Part shown: positions 9,212-17,678 of the stretch, in pieces | How the letters are laid out: every line of letters begins with the position of its first letter | Position numbering within the stretch: the first letter of the stretch is position 1 | NCBI RefSeq assembly: GCF_006716485.1 | Contig: NZ_VFPD01000001.1 | Span: 1,487,096-1,551,095 of the forward strand | Direction: 5' to 3' | Source of the DNA: Chryseobacterium aquifrigidense | GTDB taxonomy: Bacteria > Bacteroidota > Bacteroidia > Flavobacteriales > Weeksellaceae | DNA length: 64,000 bases | Translations under genes and position numbers: made by a program | The notes under the pieces: model-generated | Told to the model about the DNA's origin: nothing | Seen by the model: only the letters and a program-made list of their open reading frames with translations | The model's database searches: none

Positions 9212-9919
9212 ATGAAAAAAACTATTACATTTTTTACTATTCTTTTATCGATAGTATATATTCAGGCTCAAGAGAATATTGATTTATTGACTTACGAAAA
9301 CACTCAGGATATTAATTTTTTCAACACTGTTAAAAATGGCACCCAAGTTAAGGAATATATAACAACGAGTAAAAATAGTGTGAAGGTAGGCGATACTTTA
9401 ATCTTAGGATCTCCCACCTCAGAAGAACTCAATACAAGGACTTATTCTGGAAGTTATGGAAATAAAGCAAGAGGCGGTATTTCACAATCAAGAAGCACTT
9501 CCAAAAAAACTTATGAATTTATACAGATGGGAAGACCTGCTGGATTTGGAAGTATTATGTCCGCTATGGGTGGTGAAGCACAGAATATGGCAGATAACAG
9601 CTTCAAAAATACTAAAGTTATTGTCAGAGAAATAAAAACATATCACAGAGGAAGTAAAAATAAACCTTTGTATGTAGTGATGGTTTTGGGAGAAATAAAT
9701 GATAGAGCTTTTGGAATCAATAAATATTTAAGCGTCATGGATACGGAATTAGGAATTGAATCTGGCGAAATTCTTTTGAAAAACAGAAAAATGACCAGAG
9801 ATGAAGCGATTGCAAAATTAAAGGAGGCAAAAGAACTAGTGGAAATTGATATGATGAGTAAAGAAAAGTTTGAAGAATTAAAAAAAGAACTGGCTCCCAT
9901 TATTAACAATAATAACTAA
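9212..9919 (+). CDS. Secreted protein of unknown function with SHOCT-like C-terminus
   Basis: The 235-residue protein has a clear signal peptide (MKKTITFFTILLSIVYIQAQ). The mature part has a KVGDTLILGSPTS strand, a Gly/Ser-rich segment (SYGNKARGGISQSRS) and a central QMGRPAGFGS stretch. The last 40 residues (EAIAKLKEAKELVEIDMMSK, then KFEELKKEL) resemble the short SHOCT helical domain often found at protein ends. No catalytic motif was recognised. It sits between a BspA-like gene and the decayed tail of a second copy, so it may have been caught between two halves of a tandem duplication. Function unknown. Confidence 0.65.
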   Translation: MKKTITFFTILLSIVYIQAQENIDLLTYENTQDINFFNTVKNGTQVKEYITTSKNSVKVGDTLILGSPTSEELNTRTYSGSYGNKARGGISQSRSTSKKTYEFIQMGRPAGFGSIMSAMGGEAQNMADNSFKNTKVIVREIKTYHRGSKNKPLYVVMVLGEINDRAFGINKYLSVMDTELGIESGEILLKNRKMTRDEAIAKLKEAKELVEIDMMSKEKFEELKKELAPIINNNN

Positions 9920-10031
9920 GAACGGATTTACTTTGGTAAAGCTTTAACCCCTTAAAAAACAAATTATCAAGAATTAGTGGTAATAAACAGTAAATTAAAT
10001 TATCAAATCTCAGTAAAAATTGTTAAGTCCG

Positions 10032-10150
10032 CTACATGGACGAATTACGAATTCAACAATAACAACCGGAACCAGAGATGTTGGTAGGTCAGCCGAAAAG
10101 CCACTTATAAATTAAGCTCCAAAATCTAAGGATTTTGGAGCTTTTTATGT
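10032..10150 (+). pseudogene. Decayed 3' remnant of a second BspA-like gene with its terminator
   Basis: The block CTACATGGACGAA... to ...CCGGAACCAGAGATG (10033-10080) resembles 8659-8700 inside the intact BspA-like gene. It is followed by CAGCCGAAAAG and a hairpin identical to the one at 9078-9103 (here 10116-10141, with five Ts). No frame remains. The order (gene end, post-stop sequence, terminator) repeats that of the intact gene with a deletion between. Confidence 0.6.
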
Positions 10151-10203
10151 AAAAAATCAAAAAAACATTAGCATCATTACAAATTTTATATGAACACAAT
10201 CCG

Positions 10204-10211
10204 TAAATTTG
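10204..10211 (+). promoter_or_regulatory. -7 promoter box of the esterase gene
   Basis: TAAATTTG, 17 bases before the ATG at 10229, fits TAnnTTTG. No clear -33 TTG was found at the usual distance. Confidence 0.4.
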
Positions 10212-10228
10212 AGTCTTAACTGATATCC

Positions 10229-11386
10229 ATGATAAAAAAGTACTTACTTTTTCTTTTAGTTTTCACTTTAGCAACGTCTTCACTGCTTGCCCAGAACTAC
10301 GAAAGATATAAAATACTAAAAGACACCACATTAAACCCAACAAGTCTTGGATTTGAGAAGAAAATTTCCGTAATCGTTCCCATAGAATGGCAAAAGAAAT
10401 CCAGGAACAAATTCCCATTAATTATTGTATTTGACAGGCAAAATAAAAGAAGTAATCATTATATTCTCAATACCATTGATTATTTAACAAGTAATGAACA
10501 AATTCCTTCATCAATCATAATAAGCGTTGAATCAGAACAAAGATACCGCTACCTTGAAACACAGTATAAAATTTCTGACCCCAACGGCCTTGCAATGGAG
10601 AATGAAAAATTTATTTTTGAACAACTCATCCCGTTAGCCGAAAGAGAGTACAAAGCCTCTGCTTTCAGAGTGTTAATTGGCCATTCAAGATATGGGTATT
10701 TTACAACCTCATTATGGAATTCAAGAATAAAAGATTTGAATGCCATTATCTCTATGAGCCCATTTTTTACGCAGAAAAATGTTGATTTAACAGATTCTAT
10801 GAGTGAATTTGGTAAACGCTCTTTTCATACAAAAAAATATTACCGCTATGGAATCGGAAACGATTATCCTGAAGATTTCATGAAGATGGATTCAGTAATT
10901 AAAAAAATTAACAATCCTTTTCTGGATATGAAAGGATATGAATTTAAAAAAGCAGATCATAATGCAACGCCGGGTTTACTTATTAATACAGCTCTTTACG
11001 AAATATTTGAAGATTGGTCTGCCAGTCAGTCGAAGTATATTTCCAATAAGCAAACAGATTTGAGTATTAAATCATTATTGGATAAAGAAATCCTGTCCAA
11101 TTATGGTGTTCAGCTAAATTTTTCCTTGGGTATTTTAAATGGAAAAGGGTGGTTTTTTTATAATGAAAAGCAATATGACAAAGCTATTCAGGCCTGGAAA
11201 ATCCTCACAGATTCTTATCCAAATTTTTCAGAGGCTTATTTAAATATTATAAAGGCTAAAATCTTACTACAACAGGATTACTCTGCAACTGTCAAAGAAT
11301 TCAATATTTCATTAGCAAATTCTGAATTTTATAAAGAAAAGGAAAAGAGGGATTTGGAAATGGAATTGCATGAAATAGTTAAATAA
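10229..11386 (+). CDS. Secreted alpha/beta-hydrolase esterase with C-terminal TPR segment
   Basis: The 385-residue protein has a signal peptide (cut near LLAQ). Residues about 25-270 resemble the putative esterase (esterase D/enterochelin esterase) family: FPLIIVFDRQNKR, then the nucleophile elbow IGHSRYG (GxSxxG) around residue 150, and a candidate catalytic His in KADHNATPG. After that, residues about 300-360 look like a TPR pair (NEKQYDKAIQAWKILTDSYP). The natural substrate cannot be read off; this family includes hydrolases of siderophore esters and acylated sugars. It is likely monocistronic, starting at its own -7 box. Confidence 0.72.
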   Translation: MIKKYLLFLLVFTLATSSLLAQNYERYKILKDTTLNPTSLGFEKKISVIVPIEWQKKSRNKFPLIIVFDRQNKRSNHYILNTIDYLTSNEQIPSSIIISVESEQRYRYLETQYKISDPNGLAMENEKFIFEQLIPLAEREYKASAFRVLIGHSRYGYFTTSLWNSRIKDLNAIISMSPFFTQKNVDLTDSMSEFGKRSFHTKKYYRYGIGNDYPEDFMKMDSVIKKINNPFLDMKGYEFKKADHNATPGLLINTALYEIFEDWSASQSKYISNKQTDLSIKSLLDKEILSNYGVQLNFSLGILNGKGWFFYNEKQYDKAIQAWKILTDSYPNFSEAYLNIIKAKILLQQDYSATVKEFNISLANSEFYKEKEKRDLEMELHEIVK

Positions 11387-11449
11387 ACGGATTTAATACG
11401 TGTAAAATCGAAAAATGTTAACGAAATTGCACAAATTCTATAACCAGAA

Positions 11450-12457
11450 ATGAGCGAGAATTCAATGACAGAGAAATTTCCAACCATAAACAGTACTTTA
11501 TCACCTGATCAACTGGGTCAACTTATCCAAGAAAAATATGGACTAACCGACAACACGAAATGCAGTATATTTCGGCTTGCCATGAACCATTTATACATTG
11601 TTCATGATGGTGAAAACAAATACGTCTTTAGAGTGTACACCCATCATTGGCGAACCCCATTAGAAATTCAGGAAGAAGTAAGACTTCTCAATCATCTGAA
11701 AGGAGCAGACCGACAAATTGCTTTTCCTATAGCTGATCAATCCAATCAGTTTATACAGGAAATTGAAGCTCCGGAAGGCACACGATTTGGTGTTTTATTT
11801 TCATATGCCAAAGGCATAAAAACCGCAAAATTCTCACCCAAAACAAGCTTTCTGATTGGACAAGCATTAGCTAAAGTTCATCAATCAACAGAAAATATCG
11901 AGCTGATGAGAATGTCCTATAATGCTCAAAATCTACTTAAGAATCCGGTTTTAAGAACCAAAGAGTTTTATCATCAAAATAGCAGCGAAATTGAATTTTT
12001 GGAAAGTCTCTCCGATTTTTTAACGCTAAAAATGGAAAATGCTGACCAACAGCACATGAGATATGGAGCGGTTCATCTTGATGTCTGGTTTGACAATCTG
12101 CACATCGGCGATGAAAAAGAAGTAACCTTTTTTGACTTTGATTTTTGTGGCAACGGTTATTTATGCTTTGATATTTCTTATTTTTTATTTCAGCTATTTA
12201 CAACCCATCTGAACGAAGAGGAATACCAAGTAAAAGCAGACAGTTTTATAAAAGGTTACGAGACCATAACTGAAATTACTCCCGAAGAGAAAAAGCTTTT
12301 GCCTTTCGCATGTCTGGCCATTATGAACTATTATATAAGTGTTCAGTGCGACAGATTTGAATATTGGACCAATATTTTCCTGAATGAAGATCATTTAAAA
12401 AGAATGGTGGGGAATCTCAAACGATGGATTGCTTATCATAAAATTGAGCTAAAATAA
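11450..12457 (+). CDS. Aminoglycoside phosphotransferase (APH)-family kinase-like protein
   Basis: The 335-residue cytoplasmic protein has the APH/homoserine-kinase-II fold. Its N-lobe contains NHLYIVHDGENKYVFRVY, and the C-lobe contains the catalytic loop VHLDVWFDN (HxDxxxxN) followed by FFDFDFCGNG, the metal-binding Asp segment. Small-molecule phosphorylation of a sugar, choline or amino alcohol is typical of the family; the substrate is unknown. There is no reason to call it a resistance gene. An alternative ATG at 11465 would shorten it by five residues. It lies 63 bases after the esterase gene with no terminator seen between. Confidence 0.75.
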   Translation: MSENSMTEKFPTINSTLSPDQLGQLIQEKYGLTDNTKCSIFRLAMNHLYIVHDGENKYVFRVYTHHWRTPLEIQEEVRLLNHLKGADRQIAFPIADQSNQFIQEIEAPEGTRFGVLFSYAKGIKTAKFSPKTSFLIGQALAKVHQSTENIELMRMSYNAQNLLKNPVLRTKEFYHQNSSEIEFLESLSDFLTLKMENADQQHMRYGAVHLDVWFDNLHIGDEKEVTFFDFDFCGNGYLCFDISYFLFQLFTTHLNEEEYQVKADSFIKGYETITEITPEEKKLLPFACLAIMNYYISVQCDRFEYWTNIFLNEDHLKRMVGNLKRWIAYHKIELK

Positions 12458-12586
12458 TGACAGGAAAAGACCTCATTTGCATTATAATTTTAGAAAATCA
12501 CACAACATGAAATCAGTTTAGAATCATTAATGAATTCATTCTTTGATACAAATAATATCATAAAACAATTATAACTAAGTAATAGT

Positions 12587-13198
12587 ATGACCAACAACTT
12601 CCCGGTTATTTTAACGAATGAAAAAGGTAATGGAAAAAAGCCTGAATTTCGAAATGCTCTGTTTAATTTAGACAAAAGTACTATCAGCAATGACAATGTG
12701 GAACATCTGATCACTATTTATAACTCAGCAAAACAATTAGATATTCGAAATAAAGTATTGAAATTGCTTTATGACTTTACTTATCCATTACTGAAGGATT
12801 TTTTCATGAATGCCTACAAGAAAGAACGTTATTTGGATATGAAAATATATGCCTTACGCGGACTTTCAAATTTTATTGAGGAAAAGGAAATCACTCAGCT
12901 TTTAAAAAAATTTAACCAATCATTGGCTAAAAGACAGCAAACAACGCCTTATAACTTTCAGGAATATGAACTTTTAAAAGGAGGAAATGCTTTGCCTTAT
13001 TTAGCTGAAAAATTTGGGTATCCTTGTTTTAAAGAAACATTAGAACAAGTAAACAGACAATACGATGCAATGCCGGATGCTTTTAAAGGACATTATAGAA
13101 TTGATGAAAATGGAGACATCAAAATGCTGAAAAGCCCGGGAGAATCTAAAGCAATGATGGACAGATTCTGGGAAGAGGAGAGGAGCAAGCTAAAATAA
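12587..13198 (+). CDS. Cytoplasmic alpha-helical (HEAT-like) protein of unknown function
   Basis: The 203-residue product has no signal peptide or membrane helix. It is predicted helical, with segments such as LDIRNKVLKLLYDFTYPLL and YLDMKIYALRGLSNFIEEKE that resemble HEAT-type repeats. A conserved-looking tail has DENGDIKMLKSPGESKAMMD. No catalytic residues were recognised. It follows the APH-like gene by 129 bases on the same strand. Function unknown; the reading frame is supported by normal codon composition and a clean ATG. Confidence 0.6.
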   Translation: MTNNFPVILTNEKGNGKKPEFRNALFNLDKSTISNDNVEHLITIYNSAKQLDIRNKVLKLLYDFTYPLLKDFFMNAYKKERYLDMKIYALRGLSNFIEEKEITQLLKKFNQSLAKRQQTTPYNFQEYELLKGGNALPYLAEKFGYPCFKETLEQVNRQYDAMPDAFKGHYRIDENGDIKMLKSPGESKAMMDRFWEEERSKLK

Positions 13199-13303
13199 TT
13201 TCTTTAATTTTTTTTATGATCTCTTAACAATCCAATCAGCGAAATAAATTTTATATTAGCGGCATAATAACCATTTAAAATTCAGAAATTAAATACAAAA
13301 AAT

Positions 13304-14263
13304 ATGAGAAACACTATTTATACATTGTTATTATTATTTTTATTCACGGACGTTAATGCTCAGGAATATGCAAAATTAATAAGTGAAGCTGATCAATTAT
13401 ATCAAGCAAAAGACTATAAAATGTCTGCTGATGTATATGATAAAGCTTTTAAAATCGAAAGTGAAAATCCCAGTCACTTATACAATGGCGCATGCTCATC
13501 TTCTTTGGCCGGAAATACAACAAAAGCATTTAAATGGCTGAACTTATCTATAGAAAAAGGTTGGACCAATCTAAAGCACTTAAAGTCTGATACTGATTTG
13601 GATAATTTACATTCAAAAAAAGAGTGGGGGAAAACAGTTGAAAAGTTAGAAAAAAAAATAGCGGCCATAGAAGCTAATTATGACAAACCATTGCAGGCTG
13701 AATTACTGGCAATTCTTGAGGAAGACCAAAAATATAGAGTTCAAATGAATGAAACTCAAAAAAAATTCGGTCCAAATTCTAAAGAAATGAATGATCTTTG
13801 GAAAATCACCAATCAGAAAGACTCTATTAATCTATTAAAAGTAAAAAAAATACTGGATGAAAAAGGCTGGGTTGGCAAAGACAAAGTAGGCGCACAAGCC
13901 AATAGTGCATTATTTCTTGTCATTCAACATTCAGATCTGGAAACACAAAAAAAATATTTGCCGATGATGAAAGAAGCAGTAACCAAAGGAAATGCAAGTC
14001 CAGGTTCTTTAGCTTTGTTAATTGACAGAATAGAAATCCGGGAAGGCAGAAAACAAATATACGGAAGTCAGATAGGAATCAATCAAAGTAATAATACTTA
14101 CTATATTTTGCCTTTAACTGATCCTGATAATGTAGATAAAAGGAGAACTGAAGTTGGCTTAGAGCCAATCTCTAACTACGTTAAAAATTGGAATTTAGTT
14201 TGGGACGTTGAAAAATATAAAAGAGAATTACCTGAATTAGAAAAATTAAATAAAACTAAATAA
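13304..14263 (+). CDS. Secreted TPR protein with DUF6624-like domain
   Basis: The 319-residue protein has a signal peptide ending at NAQ. Residues about 22-95 form a TPR pair (QLYQAKDYKMSADVYDKAFK). Residues about 130-300 match my memory of DUF6624: LLAILEEDQKYR, then ALFLVIQHSDLETQKKYLP, SLALLIDRIEIREGRKQIYG and SQIG, ending in a RRTEVGLEPI segment. The domain is common in Bacteroidota and has no known activity, though the conserved His and Asp-Arg-Ile positions look functional. A terminator hairpin follows, so it closes this transcription group. Confidence 0.7.
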   Translation: MRNTIYTLLLLFLFTDVNAQEYAKLISEADQLYQAKDYKMSADVYDKAFKIESENPSHLYNGACSSSLAGNTTKAFKWLNLSIEKGWTNLKHLKSDTDLDNLHSKKEWGKTVEKLEKKIAAIEANYDKPLQAELLAILEEDQKYRVQMNETQKKFGPNSKEMNDLWKITNQKDSINLLKVKKILDEKGWVGKDKVGAQANSALFLVIQHSDLETQKKYLPMMKEAVTKGNASPGSLALLIDRIEIREGRKQIYGSQIGINQSNNTYYILPLTDPDNVDKRRTEVGLEPISNYVKNWNLVWDVEKYKRELPELEKLNKTK

Positions 14264-14296
14264 ATAGAAAAACTATTGCTAACAGCAGTTTGTAAA

Positions 14297-14347
14297 AATG
14301 ACGGGTTAAGGCTTACTTTAAAAATATCCTAATCCGTCATTTTTTAT
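14297..14347 (+). terminator. Terminator of the DUF6624 gene
   Basis: AATGACGGGTTA pairs with TAATCCGTCATT (one G-U) around a loop of about 21 bases, followed by six T residues. Confidence 0.7.
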
Positions 14348-14526
14348 GTAGGCTTTAAAACGTAAGAGACCAATTGTGGGACTGACAAATTTCTGGATTT
14401 AAGGGTTTGAAAATCTGATGCAATAATCGAGAAGGTAAAATATTGAAATCTAAGATGTTTTGTGATTCTTTGAAATCAAAATAATATACAATTTAACATA
14501 ATATAAATTATAGGATTTTTAATATA

Positions 14527-14643
14527 TCACAAAAATAGAGTATTAACCTCCTCAGAATCCTCTATATTTAATATTTTCCAGCCAAATACATTATAACGGT
14601 TTCTAAGAACTTCTTTGCTTATAAAACAATCCTGAGACTTTCC
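14527..14643 (-). pseudogene. Possible C-terminal gene fragment
   Basis: On the minus strand 38 codons ending in TGA read like ordinary protein (SKEVLRNRYNVFGWKILNIE, then a Glu-rich end). No start exists, and the same frame is broken upstream by two TGA codons. It could be the tail of a lost gene in the 676-base gap between the DUF6624 and VOC genes; chance is not excluded. Confidence 0.25.
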
Positions 14644-14767
14644 AGATTTCTTTCATTCTCAATTTTCTGATAAACCTTTTATGATTGGCGCTATACACTG
14701 TTGGGTTATTTTAATCAGGATTCGTTGTACAGAGAAAGTTTGAAAGAAATTTGTAGTGAAAATTAAC

Positions 14768-14796
14768 CCTTGTCAAGGTTCTGAACCTTGACAAGG
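14768..14796. repeat. Perfect 13-bp palindromic element
   Basis: CCTTGTCAAGGTT, CTG, AACCTTGACAAGG forms a perfect stem with a 3-base loop. There is no T-tract and no gene end nearby, so it looks like an interspersed palindromic repeat rather than a terminator. Confidence 0.5.
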
Positions 14797-14939
14797 ATCT
14801 CTTGCAACCTCCCAATCTTTAATCATATTTGACCCTTTATATTATGTTAAATTAGTCAAAGAAAACAAAATCTTGCCCAATGGCAGTTTTTATTCCATAA
14901 AAACAAAATACCTTTATCCTAACCAAAAAATAAAATAAT

Positions 14940-15335
14940 ATGAAACCTAAAATGATCTGGGCCAATCTGGCTGTAGCCAACCTTGAACGCACCCAGAAAT
15001 TCTATACAGAACTGGGATTCAAGCCTAATAATCCGCATACTTCTAATGAACTGGTTAGTTTTTTTATGGCTGGAAATGAATTCATTATTCACTTTTTCTT
15101 AAAAAATGTCATAGAAAACAACCTGAAAAGCATGAAATTCGGAGATCCTCAAAGCTCTAATGAAATGATATTTACCCTTTCCGCTGAAAGTAAAAACCAG
15201 GTAAATGAATGGGCTGAAGAAGTAAGAAATGCCGGTGGAACCATTGTTTCAGAACCTGAAAGTTTTGGAGAAAACTACTATGGTTTTGTATTTGCAGATC
15301 CGGATGGACATAAGTTCAACGTATTTTTTATGTAA
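14940..15335 (+). CDS. VOC (glyoxalase/bleomycin-resistance) family protein
   Basis: The 131-residue cytoplasmic protein is a single glyoxalase-fold unit of two beta-alpha-beta-beta-beta modules. The first is IWANLAVANLERTQKFYTEL and the second ends FGENYYGFVFADPDGHKFNV, the DPDGH motif being characteristic. Candidate metal ligands (His in FIIHFF, Glu near the end) are incomplete, so it may be a non-enzymatic or binding member. It is flanked by gaps, probably a one-gene unit. The substrate is not predictable. Confidence 0.8.
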   Translation: MKPKMIWANLAVANLERTQKFYTELGFKPNNPHTSNELVSFFMAGNEFIIHFFLKNVIENNLKSMKFGDPQSSNEMIFTLSAESKNQVNEWAEEVRNAGGTIVSEPESFGENYYGFVFADPDGHKFNVFFM

Positions 15336-15355
15336 ATTTTCAAAATATTTTTCCC

Positions 15356-15363
15356 TATATTTG
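15356..15363 (+). promoter_or_regulatory. -7 promoter box for the leader ORF and EamA gene
   Basis: TATATTTG matches TAnnTTTG exactly. It places transcription start about 10 bases before a 12-codon leader ORF, well upstream of the transporter start at 15532. Confidence 0.55.
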
Positions 15364-15380
15364 ACATTCAACAGATCATT

Positions 15381-15419
15381 ATGAACCGCTCGAACTGCCT
15401 GCCTCCTCCGGCATTTTAA
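15381..15419 (+). CDS. Putative 12-residue leader peptide MNRSNCLPPPAF
   Basis: A short ORF begins with ATG about 18 bases after the -7 box and ends with TAA. It contains a Cys codon followed by three consecutive Pro codons, which slow ribosomes. It is followed by mutually exclusive hairpins and then the EamA gene. The layout is that of a translation-coupled attenuator. No direct evidence of translation exists; the claim rests on position and codon content. Confidence 0.45.
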   Translation: MNRSNCLPPPAF

Positions 15420-15423
15420 TATT

Positions 15424-15486
15424 TTCAATTTAATTGAAGCGCACTCATGTCGTTAACGTATTAACGATCGGGTTTTTCGTGCTTCA
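15424..15486 (+). promoter_or_regulatory. Attenuator-like alternative hairpins upstream of the EamA gene
   Basis: Hairpin A (15424-15438, TTCAATT with AATTGAA) shares the bases TTGAA with a long outer stem (TGAAGC 15435-15440 with GCTTCA 15481-15486). Inside lies a 7-bp hairpin, TCGTTAA-CGTA-TTAACGA (15450-15467), followed by GGG and five Ts (15473-15477), resembling a terminator. Pairings A and outer cannot coexist. Confidence 0.45.
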
Positions 15487-15531
15487 CATTCTGACAAAAA
15501 TATTAATTCCAATTTTACAGTTCATTCTCTA

Positions 15532-16401
15532 ATGAAAAAATCATATTTATTATTACATCTGGCCGTAATTCTGGCTGGATTTACAGGTGTATTCGGGAAA
15601 CTGATCACTCTTAACGAAGGTTTGCTGGTCTGGTACAGACTCCTCTTCTCCTCTATTATTCTGTTCTTTATTGTAAAACTCTTGAGGATCCCAACGGATA
15701 TTCCTTTCCGGGGAAAAATTCAGATCTCAAAAGCAGGGCTGTTACTTACATTACACTGGCTTCTTTTTTATGCCAGTATAAAATATGCCAACATATCCAT
15801 TGGCGTGGTATGCTACTGCCTGACAAGTTTTTTCACAGCAGTATTCAAACCTGTTATTGACAAGGAAAAATTCAAGCTTTCAGAATTACTTCTCAGTACG
15901 CTGACCATCGTGGGAATCAGTTTGATATTTCATTTTGACACTTCCTATCAGCTTGGGATTGTATTAGGTGTCTTTTCATCGGCATTCGGGGCTTTGTATA
16001 CGATTTATAACAAACGCCTTGTAAGTCATTTTGATACCAAAGTCATCAACTATTATCAGATGATAGCCGGTACTTTATGCTGGGGAGCGTTTTTGCCCGT
16101 ATATCTCCTCTATTTTCAGTCAGATAGCATAGTTCCTGACTTAAAAAACACGGCTTATTTGGGCATTTTATCACTTTTTTGTACTGTTGGCTTATATGTG
16201 ATGTTTGCAGAGGTTTTGAAGAAAATTCCTGCATTTACCGTCAATTTAACATACAATCTGGAGCCTGTGTATGCTATTATTATGGCGTTCTTATTTTTCG
16301 GAGAAAGCAAAGAAGTGAATCTTTCATTTTATATAGGATTGGCGTTTATTATTGCTTCTGTGGTTTTGCAGACAGTAATTTCTGTTAGGAAAACAAAATA
16401 A
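15532..16401 (+). CDS. EamA/DMT-superfamily transporter
   Basis: The 289-residue integral inner-membrane protein has about ten hydrophobic helices in two EamA halves: residues about 5-135 (LLHLAVILAGFTGVFGKLIT) and 145-285 (LGILSLFCTVGLYVMFAEVL, YNLEPVYAIIMAFLFFGESK). The NLEPVYA segment near the start of the last helices is typical of drug/metabolite transporters exporting amino acids or other metabolites. The substrate is unknown; the upstream leader ORF with Cys and Pro codons might reflect it. A strong bidirectional terminator follows. Confidence 0.85.
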   Translation: MKKSYLLLHLAVILAGFTGVFGKLITLNEGLLVWYRLLFSSIILFFIVKLLRIPTDIPFRGKIQISKAGLLLTLHWLLFYASIKYANISIGVVCYCLTSFFTAVFKPVIDKEKFKLSELLLSTLTIVGISLIFHFDTSYQLGIVLGVFSSAFGALYTIYNKRLVSHFDTKVINYYQMIAGTLCWGAFLPVYLLYFQSDSIVPDLKNTAYLGILSLFCTVGLYVMFAEVLKKIPAFTVNLTYNLEPVYAIIMAFLFFGESKEVNLSFYIGLAFIIASVVLQTVISVRKTK

Positions 16402-16421
16402 TAATCAAAGCTTTTTAAAAC

Positions 16422-16459
16422 AAAACCGGACACTTAAGTTAGTTTAAGTGTCCGGTTTT
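16422..16459. terminator. Strong bidirectional terminator
   Basis: A perfect 16-bp stem (AAAACCGGACACTTAA with its complement) encloses a 6-base loop, with A and T tracts on both sides. It separates the EamA gene from the convergent ydcF-like gene. Confidence 0.85.
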
Positions 16460-16479
16460 ATATAATAGTTTTAAGTTTA

Positions 16480-17261
16480 TTATCCATTCAAACCCAAACT
16501 GTTATACAGCTGTACCTGCCATATTCCCAATACTTCTTTGAGCATCACAAAGTAAAAGCCGCATTATAGCTGTTTGGAAATACAGTGATTTCAGTATCTA
16601 TAAAATCTGAAGCTTGTGGAACAGGGTTTAATCCAAAAGTCCGAAACAAAGCAACAGACCTTTTCATATGAAACCCGGAAGTAACCAGATATACATCAGA
16701 AGGAGCCAGCTGCTTCAGCATCTTACTGGAATATTTTGCGTTTTCATACGTATTCATGCTTTTATCTTCTTTAATGATATCAGCCTCTGCTACTCCCATG
16801 CTTTTAAAATTTTCACTGAATAATTCGGCTTCACTTTTATGGCCTCTTCCCTTTCCGGAGATTACTATTTTACAAGGCAGATTATTTTGCCTGTATTCAT
16901 GATATAACTGATAAGCCGTTACCATTCTGGAATAAGACAGTGTATGCAGCTTTTCTGTGTGCTCAAAATCTACAACACCACCGCCCAATACAACGATAAC
17001 GGGATTTTGAGGAGCGGTTTTTTTACTCACAACCGTACTCACGTAATTTTCCTGCAGATATCTGGAAGTCAGTTTTCCCAGAAAACCATTGCCTATAGAA
17101 ATGATCATTAAAACTGCAAAAATGCCAACTCCTATTCTCAGATTTTTGCCTTTGTTCTTTCTCTTGAGCAAAGCAATGATAACTATTGCAAGAAATACTA
17201 AAAAGTAAGGTTCTGTAAAAAGCTGTACAACACGAAATAAAAGGTCTAATAAAAATTTCAT
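16480..17261 (-). pseudogene. YdcF/ElyC (DUF218) family membrane protein, frameshifted near the C-terminus
   Basis: The ATG is at 17261 (an in-frame TTG two codons earlier is less likely). Two N-terminal membrane helices precede the DUF218 domain: VIVVLGGGVVDFEHTEKLHT, SYSRMVTAYQLY, KIVISGKGRGHKSEAELF, MNTYENAKYSSKML and YLVTSGFHMKRSVALF. The frame stops early at 16545-16547 after NSYNAAFTL. One base later in phase the sequence continues FVMLKEVLGIWQVQLYNSLG and stops at 16480-16482, which is the expected family ending. Restoring one base in the A-run at 16554-16557 (plus strand) gives a 262-residue protein. Family members act in envelope polymer metabolism. A real mutation and a homopolymer sequencing error are both possible. 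Confidence 0.8.
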
Positions 17262-17598
17262 CTTCAAAAAATATTGATTAATGTATAGAAAACATCAGAT
17301 CTGCAAAGGTAGGCATTTCCTGAATATTGCCTTCCTGACTGCGTTTCAATGACTTGAAGCCATTTCATGTTTCTATAAAGAATCATAACAATAAACAGCC
17401 TGTTGATTTTGTATTTGAAAGTCTTAGCATGATTTTCCGAAAACATTTAGATATAAAAAAGTGGCCAAGATTATTTATAGGCAGAAACTTCTGGTATCAT
17501 GAGCTTTTCCGCTTACCACAAAAGTTTTAATATTTCTACAAAATATATTTTAAATAATAATTATTAAGTTACAAAAGCAATTTTGTTTCATTTTCCTT

Positions 17599-17627
17599 TT
17601 GATTTATACAATTATTTTATACATTTG
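17599..17627 (+). promoter_or_regulatory. Consensus promoter in a gene-poor gap
   Basis: TTG (17599-17601) and TACATTTG (17620-17627) are 18 bp apart, an excellent Bacteroidota match. A 7-bp hairpin (17633-17652, AACACAC with GTGTGTT) lies at the predicted 5' end of the RNA. Confidence 0.55.
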
Positions 17628-17678
17628 CAAACAACACACCTTTTAGTGTGTTAACAACAATAAAAAATACCTACCCCA

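Noticed and set aside
11450..12457. Aminoglycoside resistance gene
   Set aside because: Only the general APH/kinase fold motifs are present; nothing indicates antibiotic substrates, so it is left as a kinase-like protein.
17264..17446. 60-residue minus-strand ORF upstream of the ydcF-like gene
   Set aside because: No family resemblance, atypical composition and overlap with the upstream region of ydcF; regarded as chance.
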